From contig ML976703.1 in the NCBI GenBank assembly GCA_010015655.1, positions 397,540-420,598 on the forward strand: DNA of 23,059 nucleotides. The letters are read 5' to 3'. The stretch comes from Bimuria novae-zelandiae CBS 107.79 (taxonomy: Eukaryota; Ascomycota; Dothideomycetes; Pleosporales; Didymosphaeriaceae). The position numbers and the translations under genes were made by a program. The notes beneath the pieces were generated by a model. That model searched no databases. It was not told the DNA's origin and worked only from the letters and a program-made list of their open reading frames with translations. Shown here piece after piece: positions 1-9,743 of the stretch (positions are counted from its first letter, which is position 1; every line of letters starts with the position of its first letter).

Positions 1-195
1 ACCATGCCTGTTCGTTCGTTCGATCCAAAACACCAGAAAACGCCGTTCGGATCGATTGTTCGGATCGAACGTTCTGTTCGTTGGCAGCGCTGACTTAGAA
101 GACCTCTAACAGGGCTGATTTGTATGCATCGAAGAGAGAAACGATATTGAGCTTCTAGAAACCGGGGATGATGATGACCCCGGGACATGAACAGG

Positions 196-202
196 TATAT
201 AA
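196..202 (+). promoter_or_regulatory. TATA-like box, TATATAA
   Basis: TATATAA is followed by a stretch rich in CT and A, with ATG codons at 248 and 279, a spacing normal for a fungal core promoter. No confirmed gene lies downstream, so this may be chance. A donor-like GTAAGA at 340 is the only other support for transcription here. Confidence 0.2.
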
Positions 203-2392
203 CAACAGAGAAAACTCTCCAAAAAGAATTCTACATCGAGGATATCCATGCAGTGTACTCTTCTTCAATCAAGCTATCATGCCTCCACGACCCAAACAAC
301 CGATGAATATACTCATGTGATGCCAACATGGATGACCAGGTAAGAATCACGGACTTCCACATTCCCAGAATTTGAAAATGGTCTCTCTCAACTTATGCTC
401 CACCGCATTCAATCACCGTAGCTCTACACTAATCGTGTCCGTTTGTACCCATCAGCCTTACAGAGTTCACCCCTGCATTGTTTGCCGACAACGGTCCCTC
501 CGAACTCCGACGCGGCCAATCTCCGGGTCAGCAACACGGCCGCGCTGTGCTATTCACAAACTCCACTTCTTAGGAGCGTTTACAACAAAAACTACGAGCG
601 AGGGTTCTACTACGGCAAGTGAAAGGGTAAGTGAGCGTAGCTTACCGCGACAATTTCTTCCTCAATGCGGAAGTTCTTCCCGAGTTGGTAGGCGCTAAGG
701 CATGAAGCTCCAAGCCCGACCGCCTTAGTTATTCGCGAAACGGAGTTTCGTGCATGCCATTGCTTGTCTGTTGATGCGTCGAAGCATATTCCGAACTGGA
801 GGACTTTCGTCACGCCAGGTGGTCTTTCCGGCTTCAGTAGCTGCTGAACATCGGATCAAGTAAGTGGCGCTGCCCCGCCACTACTTTCCCAGGTACGCCC
901 CCAGGAATGTAGGCATCGCGTTCGTGCGAGTCGCGTGCACGCGATGCTGGTTTGCATATTCGCATTGTTTTGAGAATATGGTTGTGTACATCGCGAGGCG
1001 GAGCCGACAGAGCCGTTTGCCCGTGACAACTGGGACCAAGTTTGGATTCTGTTGCTTCACCGAGGTATCTCGGGGGCCACGGAAGCCTTTTATGGTAATA
1101 GGTAGTTTTGCGCGACCAAACGATGTGGAGTTGTTCGATCTGCAGGAAGCCGGGTTGAAGCTGTTCGAGTGACGAAGTAAACTTGGACTACGGCCGTACA
1201 TCTCGTATAAGATACTTACTCACTGCGTAGCGTCCCACCTACATGAGTCGCGTATACGAGTGACCTTGCATGGATTCAGTGGGACAAACGCGAAGGAATA
1301 TGATGTTAAAGATGATGGAGCTCCATTTCTGCGTATAGGAACGTTAACGGCCGTAGTCATTCAAAACATCAAATTAGGTTCATCATCAATGTTTTGTTAA
1401 CCAGACGTAATTCCAGGATCTTCAAATGTTTGCATTGTTGTGCATTCCAGTGCGAGCACCGTGTCACATGCTTATCCAGCGAGAGTCAGCCTCGTAGGAT
1501 CTGTCGTTCGTAAATTCGAACCGGGCTAGTTTCATCATGATGATCGATCAATAGCTCCCCTCTCCTGTCGCAATGCTCGTTTTGTAAAATTGTCCAAGGC
1601 TACCAAACAACGCTTTGTGCCAATTCGAAAGAGTCGGACCGAGAACTTTCCTGAATTTGCTCTTCCCATCCGTTGGCAATTGGTTTACAAAGCCCGTTAT
1701 CTATCGGCGTTCAGTAACTGGGTCCACGAGACGGACTGACCTACTTTTCATAGTGGAAGAGCTGCACTGAACGTCATCAACGTCTGCTGAGTATTATCAG
1801 CCTCCCTGATTGGCCTTTGGAGACGACTGATGATCAGCATCTTGCACGTTCTAAAAACAAGATTAGGAGAAGCGAAGAGCGAGATGACCAAGCCGTATTG
1901 GCCTTCAGCCTCGAGTCGGATACGCGAAATGTGATGATCCCATCATGTCAGCAAATACTGCTTTGCTGGTTTCCTTCTAACGAAGGAAAATGATGGATTG
2001 GAGAAATCAGATGCATAAGTATTGCGTATTTAGGTGGATCGTGAAGAGCCGCAGCACATGTTGGTGTTGCCTCCCGGATGGATCGAATTGGACAGCGCAC
2101 ATTCCCCGTTGCGGTATGGGACGCTAGCAATAGTTTATCCGTTTATAATGATCCTGTCAGTGCTGCGGTGGTCGATGAGGCTATGATCTGTTCAGGTCGT
2201 TGGAGACGATAAAAGAAACCCAGCCGCACTCGGTATTGATCGGGTCACTGACGAGGGTTAGATGGGCGTACATGGGTCAAAGTCAATCCTCCGGTACACT
2301 AGGAGGCCTGCATTGACGTTCTTTTCACGCTCCTTTGTTCCGTACGGAAGTGTGGATGTGTTTCGGGCGCACCGCATCGACATACGGCGGAT

Positions 2393-2453
2393 CGCCTGTC
2401 TGGCTGCTTGTCGCCTGTCTGGCTGCTTGTCGCCTGTCTGGCTGCTTGTCGCC
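2393..2453. repeat. 19-bp tandem repeat, three full copies
   Basis: The unit cgcctgtctggctgcttgt occurs three times head to tail (2393-2411, 2412-2430, 2431-2449) with no mismatch, followed by four bases of a fourth copy. Nineteen is not a multiple of three, so the repeat does not behave like a coding repeat. Perfect identity suggests recent slippage. No function is visible. Confidence 0.9.
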
Positions 2454-3612
2454 GTCGCGTAACTGGCGACAGCGGATGATCATCTGCAAGTTCCCTAAGC
2501 AGTAGCTGGAACAAGCAGGTGTCAACTTTCGTTTGCTTTTCGCGACGCCGCCGCCGTGACGGTCGCGATTCAATGATGGGGGGAAAGTTTGTGGTGGTGG
2601 CTGTTAACGTCTTAGGCATAGCGTACCTATTCTTAGTCGAGGCAGTGCTCTCATCCCCCTGGCAGATCACCACAAAATCGCCGTACCGCGTCGTCTTTCC
2701 CCAAGTGAGCATCGCCAAGAGACGCAGACAGTATCGCTGTGCATCTATCCCGCGATGAGGCGAGCAGCTGAGGCACTTTGCGCGCGAGCGGTGGTCACTA
2801 CTGCAGTGCTGCCGTCAGGTCGCCGCAAGGCCGCCGGACTGACCAAAGCGGACTCCATACGCGCGACTCCTTGTACCTCACCTTGGAGCCTCGCGGGAGA
2901 GCACGCTCCAGTGCCTAGCCAACCGCAGTGTTGGCCTGAGATCCTGCACACGGGGCCTATGTCACGGTTTCCTGAAATATGGGCGGTTTCCCAGTAATCT
3001 CCGCAAAGGCCTCTTCGTACGCTTTGGGGCCCTGATAGCGCCCACTCACTGCTCCGCTCCGACGCCTGGGGAACTGCGTTGCCAGGGCGAGCAATCGGGC
3101 TGGTGTGGCCTCGCAAAGAGCATCTTCTCGAACTGGGTACATATCACCGTTGCTGCGCTCCGTCATCGCCCAATTGCCGCACCCCTGCGCCTATACAGAC
3201 TGCGCCGCCTCTGATCCAGCCATATACACCCTCGCCTCCTACCCTACCCATACATACCACGTTCCTGCATCGTCGACTGGCTCCACCGTTCCACCAATCT
3301 GCAGCCCGGCTCTGGACCACAGTATTTGGCTGAATATCACCGCATGCAGCAGCCCGCTACAAATTGCATCTGCAACCGTTGCTGCAATCCCTACAAACGA
3401 CCCAGCCTGCATCCTGGTACAACGCTAGCTTGGAATACTACCTGCATCACTTCGATAGTATTTCTTGTAGAATGATACCCGACGCACAATTGTTGACGGG
3501 CCCAGCGAGTCTTGCCACTTGCAACTCAGATCTGTCGTACACGGCAAAGTCACTTATTTCCTCCAGCTTCATATTTTTACAAGTGTCCCAAGACACCAAA
3601 GAGGACGAGCGC

Positions 3613-4815
3613 ATGGCTACCCCATCCCAAAGTCGACCGCGCAGTAACAACGACGACGGAGAGCTATGGTTTAGCATGCCAAGCAACAGGCGCCGCGAGG
3701 ACCAGCACCAGGAACAGTCTGCCTACCAAGCTACAACGATCCGTCACCACGCTACTCGATCCGCCTCAGCAAATCAACCGCCGGTACCATTCATCTCTAC
3801 CACCGTAGAATTGAACAAACCCCTCCCGCCATCTCCTGAGGCCCACAAGAAGAAACACAAACCTTTACTGAACCTCATCAAGAAATCATCAGGCAACCTC
3901 GATTCATCACGTCTCCAACCTGAGCCCCTAAATGCACACAGGCGCTCTTCTTCGAACGGAAACTTAAGTCCTGAACCTTCCGCGAACTATTACCAGTCTC
4001 GTAGCATGCCCGCTTCACCTCTCCAATACAGTCCACCGCATCCCTCGGATATGCAGCGCGCTCATTCAACAGTCGGACACTACGCAGATGTGCCGCAGTA
4101 TCAAGCTTACTCTCCACGACCGCAAGTCTCGGAGCAACAACGCGCAGTCTCCATGGAAACATACTTCGACCCGTCACCTGTACGCCCTCGAAGAGGCTCC
4201 ACGTTTCCGGAATCAACTGTACCTTCATCCACAACCGCTCGCGAGTCCGTCTCGGGTGCCCCTCGACCACATACATGGGTATCGCCTACCGATGCATTTG
4301 GGGATGCGACCGATTTCCACCTTTTCGCGGAAGCGACTGCTGGGCTACCTGGTGGCTTCGATCCTCTTTCACCAACAGAAACGCCGCGCCTGCAAGGCTC
4401 GTTATTTGCGCGAGGTACCCAAAATGACAGGATACCGGTGCTGGCACGGAACACTTCCACTCAGTCTGTGCCAGTCACTGAAGTACCTCTATACGACTGG
4501 GTACCGCAACAAGCTCCTAGAGACTACTCGGTCTCCAGCTCCGCGCTCCCGCAAACCTCCAGCTCCGCTCTTCCACGGCGCGATTCGTACGATATCAACG
4601 CACTCTCGTTTACGCACATGCCTAATTTGAATGCCATAAATTTGGAGCTCGAAAGATTAGGGCTGTCGGACAATGAACGTCCGCCTGACGATGAACTCCC
4701 TGATTACGCACAAAGTCAAGCCGAGATGGCAGCATTGAGGCGAAAAGAAGCTTCAGCGAGAGCCCGAGAACTCGAATCGCGGTGGAACCTGGCCCGCGGG
4801 AGGAGGAATCGGTAA
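3613..4815 (+). CDS. Disordered Ser/Pro-rich protein, function unknown
   Basis: A 400-residue protein with no catalytic domain I recognise. Most of it is low complexity, rich in Ser, Pro, Gln and Arg. Early on there is a proline motif (NKPLPPSPE) followed by a Lys-rich patch, which could bind an SH3-like domain. Near the C-terminus an 8-residue repeat, SSSALPQT/SSSALPRR, comes from duplicated DNA around 4532-4575. The last 50 residues change character: an acidic ELPDY segment leads into a charged Arg/Glu/Ala helix that looks like a coiled coil. The frame stays open upstream to an ATG at 3364, but those 83 residues look like translated 5' leader, so I prefer ATG 3613 (MATPSQSRP). Its context is not ideal, and 3364 remains possible. 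There is no signal peptide or membrane segment. It could be a cytoplasmic scaffold or adaptor; this is inference only. Confidence 0.75.
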   Translation: MATPSQSRPRSNNDDGELWFSMPSNRRREDQHQEQSAYQATTIRHHATRSASANQPPVPFISTTVELNKPLPPSPEAHKKKHKPLLNLIKKSSGNLDSSRLQPEPLNAHRRSSSNGNLSPEPSANYYQSRSMPASPLQYSPPHPSDMQRAHSTVGHYADVPQYQAYSPRPQVSEQQRAVSMETYFDPSPVRPRRGSTFPESTVPSSTTARESVSGAPRPHTWVSPTDAFGDATDFHLFAEATAGLPGGFDPLSPTETPRLQGSLFARGTQNDRIPVLARNTSTQSVPVTEVPLYDWVPQQAPRDYSVSSSALPQTSSSALPRRDSYDINALSFTHMPNLNAINLELERLGLSDNERPPDDELPDYAQSQAEMAALRRKEASARARELESRWNLARGRRNR

Positions 4816-6544
4816 TTATGATTTTGCTTACAGCCTTGCTACTATCGAGCGTTGCACTACAGTTCTGTCTTTGACCACGGCTTCTAGCTGTTTGGCTGCA
4901 TTTTTGCTTCTTCGCATTGATACCCTCGTTTGTCATGGTTTGTTTGAACCTTCTAGGTGGATTCTTCCGGGGCCATGCACGCTAGCTTGTAGGAAATTGT
5001 TACGAAGGGATCTTCAACATAAGCTACTTGGTAATGTATCTTAAAATCATGTACGCATGCAATCGTCTACTCCAGGGGTTTTCACTGTCCACGGGTTTTC
5101 AACGTGCAGACCAAGTTTCCTCAGGCAGCTCCGCGGACTGGTAGAATGTCACCAGCCTGCCGAGGCCCCTTCAGAATGTCAGCATCCGCACAACATCTCC
5201 ACCAAAGAATATCTGACACGGGAACTTTGCAGATTCATCTCGGCCTACTGACTCTTTCGGCCATTGCGCCGTCGGTGAGAGAGGTCAAACGCAACGCTTC
5301 TTACAACCTAGCAAAAATGGGCAATGCTCCGACTGTGGGTGTAGGTGTCCTGCAAAGATCTTGTTCTGAATCTGAATATCACATCCTAGACGTCGACGTA
5401 TCACATACGCTAACTTTCCGGAAACAGGGCGTGATCTAAGCCCCCATGCACCCTTTATTCATCCAAAATGAGATGCTGCAGATGTGGAGACAACCACTTT
5501 CAGCCCCAGCATACGAATATAGTATGCGCCGTCACGTGTGCCATAGCCCGTCCCAACCGAATGAGGAACCCGGCGTATGTCTACAGAATCGAGAGATGTC
5601 ATTTACCGTGTTGTCGGGCAATGCTGGGGTTGGAAAATCGGGAGTGTGCCTTGGAGAAAGCCTGATCTGCATCTTCCCGCAGTTGCGGGGATGATGTGCG
5701 CAAGCGAGAGCCAAACTCCCGGCAGGCTCGGTAGGTGTGGAAATTGCGTCTTCTGGGACACAAAACTCGTGCAGCTTTTTCACTATTTGTTAAACTTTCC
5801 GTGCGGTCCCGGAGCAGTCCCAGATCTTGCGGACCAAAAAAGGAAGCTCGAATCAACAGGGGGATTCATGTAGTCTCCTGATTTCGTACGTGTTGAGAGG
5901 GTCAAGCCACTGTTCACGATTGGTGCGATGACCTGTGTCTCCCGGCAATGCTGCACATAGGCGTGTACCTACACCTACCTACCGTAGGTACACAATCTCT
6001 TCGCGAGGACCTCGGAATGATAACCACTACCACAGGTACATCAACGCTCGTCGAGCATTCCATGCACGCCTCCGGTGTCCGCTGCGCATCCCACACTGTA
6101 TTTCTTCGCTCAAAACATTTGCTCCACGAGCCAGAGGGGCTGTGGGGGCCAAAAACCTGATCTTGCTGAAGGCTGCCCTGAGTGGGGTGGAGGGGTATCT
6201 TCATCCTAGAGCGGCACTGGCTTCTTCAACACTTCCGAATCCAGCACACACCTGCTCGAACGGGAACTGCACCGAGATGATTTATTGACGAGACATAAAG
6301 CGAGGCCTTCGATGCAACCTTGGATTGAAATCTGCTTATGCGACCATGGCGTCGTGAGGTTCGCCACCTGATCCTTCAGGCCTAGAACGGTTTGCAGACT
6401 AAACGGACTAACGAATTGCCAACAAACTACAGACACCCGAGAGTTACAATTATTTCCGCGTATCAATATAATCTGGAAGCTTGGCGCATGCAGGTCATCA
6501 TGTTTGCAGCGATGAAGTGCTAGGTATGTAGTGTTCCGAGTGGG
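4816..6544. other. Intergenic region, no supported gene
   Basis: Several overlapping frames of 60-117 codons occur on both strands, but none shows a domain, and they contradict each other. One contains a chance P-loop-like string near 5617-5640 (see rejected list). A small inverted repeat lies at 5963-5993. The first 200 bases probably hold the 3' UTR of the upstream gene. Confidence 0.5.
5963..5993. repeat. Inverted repeat, gtgtaccta / taggtacac
   Basis: Perfect 9-bp arms (5963-5971 and 5985-5993) flank a 13-nt centre, and cctac-c-gtagg forms a second, nested palindrome inside. No gene on either side is supported well enough to call this a terminator or operator. Confidence 0.6.
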
Positions 6545-6811
6545 TTAGAGGGGCTGTGCACAATAGTCTAGAGTATCAAAATAGAAACATACAGATGCCG
6601 AGGTGCCGTAGAGAAGGCTGCATGACCTGGAGATGTTACTTCCAACACCATGGATGACAGTGAAAAGGCGGTCTGGAAGTATTGAACGGGGAGGCGATGC
6701 TGTGAGCGCTGGAGCGTGTTGGGCATCGTCGAAGGGCGTGAGACGGGGGTGTGAATAGTGGGCAGTGGCAATAGTCAAACTAACAAACGAGGCAAGCCAT
6801 AGTCTTGCCAT
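6545..6811 (-). CDS. Candidate small secreted protein (weak)
   Basis: The frame from the ATG at 6811 gives 88 residues. It begins with a short basic start and a hydrophobic run (MARLWLASFVSLTIATA) that looks like a signal peptide with an A-x-A cleavage site. Three of its Cys lie in the C-terminal third. The frame continues open upstream to 6871, but that codon is TTG, not ATG. The ATG context is poor and there is no recognisable family. Small secreted Cys-containing proteins are common in fungi and often lack homologues, so I keep it as a candidate only. Chance is the main alternative. Confidence 0.22.
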   Translation of the reverse strand: MARLWLASFVSLTIATAHYSHPRLTPFDDAQHAPALTASPPRSILPDRLFTVIHGVGSNISRSCSLLYGTSASVCFYFDTLDYCAQPL

Positions 6812-7095
6812 GCACACGAATAAGAAGGCGTAAAAGGCGTTGAAAATGAGGTGAGCGGACAGGTAGTGCAACTATGATGCAGGATTATTGATTGTATGCC
6901 CGTATGAAAATTGGTCATGCTATTGGATTTACGCTAGTAATATGCTGTGACTGAGTTGTACATGTAACATGCAATAACAAATACTCACATGCTATACTTC
7001 CACTCTTTTACAGGGCTTCGAGAAGCTGACGAAGCTCCAAGCTTTATACCTCCACGCTTGAATATCCAAAATACCCAAAGAATACCAATTTGGAA
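6812..7095. other. Spacer downstream of the metallopeptidase gene
   Basis: AT-rich sequence that should hold the 3' UTR of the minus-strand gene at 7096-8739. I see no other gene. Confidence 0.4.
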
Positions 7096-8739
7096 TTAAT
7101 GGTCGCGTCGAGGTTTCTTCCACGGTAGAGATGAACCACTATGGCTATGTTCTCGTGACCGTTTCCCGAGATGATGGACCGACGAAGCGCCATGTAATCC
7201 TTTATTAGATAACGGTTGCGTAGAATAAAACTCTGGCTTGTACCCAATGTATTTAGCAGACAAGAAGTCTGCCGAGTCTTCCGATGTCTTCCACCCCGTT
7301 GGGATCGTTGAGCTTGAATAGCCTTTGTTCGAAGCCATTAGGTCACCTGTCACTGGCAGCTTCTTCAAAAATCGCATTGGCTTGAACTCCGATGACTTGA
7401 CTCCAGGTGCCACCGAGAGAATTCTCGACCTTTTTAGTCTGTTCTTCGTTATATTCATCGCTCTCAGCGCTTCGAAATCCCGATGCTTAGCTTTTATGAG
7501 GTACTGCTGATGATCTTCTGACACGTCGCTTCGGTGACGTTTCGGTGTACGTGTAAACGATGATTTAGCCAACCCAGTCATGGGCATACAAAAGGACCTG
7601 GACAAATCCCTACTGCATTTCGTTCCGTAAGGTCCTCCCGTGGAAAATAAGTACTCTAAAGCAGCACTGTCTCGACCCCACCCAAGCTCATCGCGTGCGT
7701 CTTCGTCATCCGTGTATACGATGTGACGTTGCATTTCAGTCGAGTAGTAGATTTTGAGTATCGGGTCGGGCGGTAAGATAGCCAAATGTCCCTCTTTCTT
7801 GACCTTTGCCCATGTTTCTTTGCGAAACCACTGCGCCGTCCAGGCCACCGGCACCGCGCTGTATTCGAACCCCCAATTTTGCTTTGACACTTGCTTGCTC
7901 TGCCACACCATGTGTAGGTGCGCATATGAGCCGTGCTTGGTTTTATCGGGCGGATTAAGCTTCCCTCCGAACATAAAATTTTCCCATGCGTAGCCCAATT
8001 CAGGCTCAGGATGGCTGGGGTGCAGGTATGGCTCCTTCAAATTACCACGAAGCATTGCACCATATGCGTGCGCAATCTCATGGCCCAGTACAAGCGCCAT
8101 TTGAAAATCGTGACGAAATTGCTCGCAGCGTGGGCGGGATTTGTATCCGCTTTCCTCATCTTGATAGTAGGCGAGCATTTGCTCATCTACTTTAGTACAA
8201 GTTTTTCCGCAAGGTTTGAAAAGAGGCTTTCCGGTCTTGTCGAATACAGGACAGTGGTCGGTGTGGCGTACCGTTAACTCCTGCTTGATGAAAGTAGTAC
8301 CCCAGCAGTTCTTGATCTGACCGTTTGAAAAATCAAACCATTCCCATGTGTGGCAGTGAGCGAGGCAGTTGAATGCAGCCTGCACTATCATAAGCTCTTT
8401 TTCTCGGTTGCGACTCTTTTCTTGGATGTAAATATGATGTTTGATATTTGTAGTTCCTACTTGCTCTTTATGCTTGACTCCAAAGGTCAGTGGTACGTAA
8501 AACTTGAGAAGCGAAGGTATCGTAAGATAAAGGGAGGCTAACTGAAGCGCCTGTTTTATGTGTGGAGTCCTTCCTAGAAAATGTTCGTGATGAAAAATTG
8601 GATGGATTGGATTGTCAAGATCGCCAGCCGGGACGGTAGCATCATTGAACAATTTGAAACGATCGTCATGATTGGCAATACTGGTCAGCCTTTTGATGGC
8701 ATTTGTTCTTTGAAGGGAGGTTTCGGTGATTGTCTCCAT
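7096..8739 (-). CDS. Putative zinc metallopeptidase (HExxH), 547 aa
   Basis: The frame encodes GHEIAHAYG, a classic zincin active site, with His220, Glu221 and His224 counted from the ATG at 8739. About 29 residues later comes GYAWENFMFGG, where Glu253 is a good candidate for the third zinc ligand, making this a gluzincin-like arrangement. The residues before it include CGKTC and a Cys near the active site (SRPRCEQF). The C-terminal 200 residues are basic and disordered, ending in a Lys/Arg cluster (LPWKKPRRDH) that could be a nuclear localisation signal. The frame is open upstream to 8883, but that codon is GTG; ATG 8739 has a textbook context (ACCATGG), so I use it. No signal peptide is seen, so an intracellular protease is likely. 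It resembles fungal proteins usually labelled hypothetical with an HExxH core; the substrate is unknown. Confidence 0.78.
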   Translation of the reverse strand: METITETSLQRTNAIKRLTSIANHDDRFKLFNDATVPAGDLDNPIHPIFHHEHFLGRTPHIKQALQLASLYLTIPSLLKFYVPLTFGVKHKEQVGTTNIKHHIYIQEKSRNREKELMIVQAAFNCLAHCHTWEWFDFSNGQIKNCWGTTFIKQELTVRHTDHCPVFDKTGKPLFKPCGKTCTKVDEQMLAYYQDEESGYKSRPRCEQFRHDFQMALVLGHEIAHAYGAMLRGNLKEPYLHPSHPEPELGYAWENFMFGGKLNPPDKTKHGSYAHLHMVWQSKQVSKQNWGFEYSAVPVAWTAQWFRKETWAKVKKEGHLAILPPDPILKIYYSTEMQRHIVYTDDEDARDELGWGRDSAALEYLFSTGGPYGTKCSRDLSRSFCMPMTGLAKSSFTRTPKRHRSDVSEDHQQYLIKAKHRDFEALRAMNITKNRLKRSRILSVAPGVKSSEFKPMRFLKKLPVTGDLMASNKGYSSSTIPTGWKTSEDSADFLSAKYIGYKPEFYSTQPLSNKGLHGASSVHHLGKRSREHSHSGSSLPWKKPRRDH

Positions 8740-9743
8740 GGTAAGGCTATCGGAGACCTGGTTGACTTTGCTGGAATCGATGATACGTACAGTATTGGTG
8801 ATGTGAAGATCATCGTAAAAGGCCTGGGGTTTTCTAGTCACGCCTACCGCATCGCTGACTCCATGTGGCTGATGAACAACCACAGAACAAAGAGAATAGA
8901 CAGGACTAGTACAATAGATTGCTATATTTTTGGAACAAAGAATGCGAGCTGAATAGTCTACTATCTGGTTAGGTATAACATAGGTAAGAAATACCCAATA
9001 TTACTATAGCTGCAATTTAAAATGTTGTGGGTAGCCGGTAGCTAATCCTTTCGGTCATGAGGATACAATAGGTAACGGCAAGGTCTGACCTTAAGTCGTA
9101 GGCATCATGTAGCAACCATTTAGAACGCGTGAATTCTCTTCTGTCTATAACGGAAGGTACGTAGGGTGGGAGGAGAGGAGAGAGAACACTTCACATGTTT
9201 TGTATAAGCGTATATAGTTCAATGATCTCTATCTAAGCTGGGACTGCGCTTGACATAAATGTGATACACTGGCAGATGTAGTTGGGCCATCCGTCCAAGA
9301 TGCAGGGTTCTTCGATGTGCTTCCACCAGGGCCCAGCCGGAACATTCACGTTGATATCCATTCTGCCCCTATCTCACGGCAGGTTTAAACCCATATGTAG
9401 GGCAGAGAAATCAAGGTTGAGCTTGTGAGCATTTCATAGTTTATTCTGCCCACATGCCAGCCACAGAGAGAAATGCATGTTTTATTGAAGGATTTCGGAA
9501 ATACCTTTCGAGGCAGAGCGGACACCTTGACGCTGGCTTCTTTTCTCATTTCCGCCAATGATATAAGTGTGGAGACTAGACCAGTGCGAAAGACTCAAAA
9601 GACCGCATCCACAGTCGAACGCCACGATTAGGTAGCAGCATTTGTGCTGCGAGCTTCCCGTTTGGGTTAGCCCGGTCAGATTCAAACATAAGCATAAGAA
9701 CTGCTGCTGCTTTTCATTGTGGTTGTTCCTTAACTCATTGACA
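8740..9743. other. Divergent intergenic region between metallopeptidase and hydrolase genes
   Basis: The two flanking genes point away from each other, so this kilobase should hold both promoters. I see a CCAAT/TATA-like pair near 9555-9567 facing the hydrolase. A purine-rich run (gggaggagaggagagag) lies near 9166-9183. No additional gene is supported. The first 140 bases are an in-frame open extension of the metallopeptidase with no ATG. Confidence 0.5.
9555..9567 (+). promoter_or_regulatory. CCAAT box abutting a TATA-like element
   Basis: CCAAT at 9555-9559 runs directly into GATATAAG (9560-9567), about 180 bp upstream of the preferred ATG at 9744. This is a plausible core promoter for the hydrolase gene, but the evidence is motif match and spacing only. 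Confidence 0.3.

Larger units (their letters stand above)
1..3612. other. Long 5' region without a defensible gene
   Basis: No reading frame here has a recognisable domain. Near the left edge an 11-bp motif, gttcggatcga, occurs twice (45-55 and 58-68). A TATATAA box lies at 196-202, and an ATG at 248 is followed by splice-like sites. Open frames also exist on the minus strand between 424 and 1185, so the two strands give competing, mutually exclusive gene models (see findings). From 1200 to 3200 I see only short, overlapping frames with no domain signal, plus the 19-bp tandem repeat listed separately. The last 400 bases before 3613 are pyrimidine-rich and probably hold the promoter and 5' UTR of the next gene. 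Confidence 0.4.

Noticed and set aside
1500..1530. tRNA-like B-box (ggttcgaat on the minus strand)
   Set aside because: The flanking bases do not form a T-arm stem and no acceptor stem or anticodon arm can be built. No tRNA, rRNA or CRISPR array was found anywhere in the window.
2299..2718. Overlapping minus-strand frames across the 19-bp repeat
   Set aside because: Several frames are open at once because of base composition and the repeat; no domain, and the repeat unit is not a multiple of three.
5617..5640. P-loop-like string GNAGVGKS in a short plus-strand frame
   Set aside because: The 82-codon frame has no other NTPase motif, overlaps equally open frames on both strands, and an 8-residue pattern is easy to meet by chance.
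8740..8883. Longer N-terminus for the metallopeptidase
   Set aside because: The first codon at 8883 is GTG; the first ATG in frame is 8739 with a near-ideal context.
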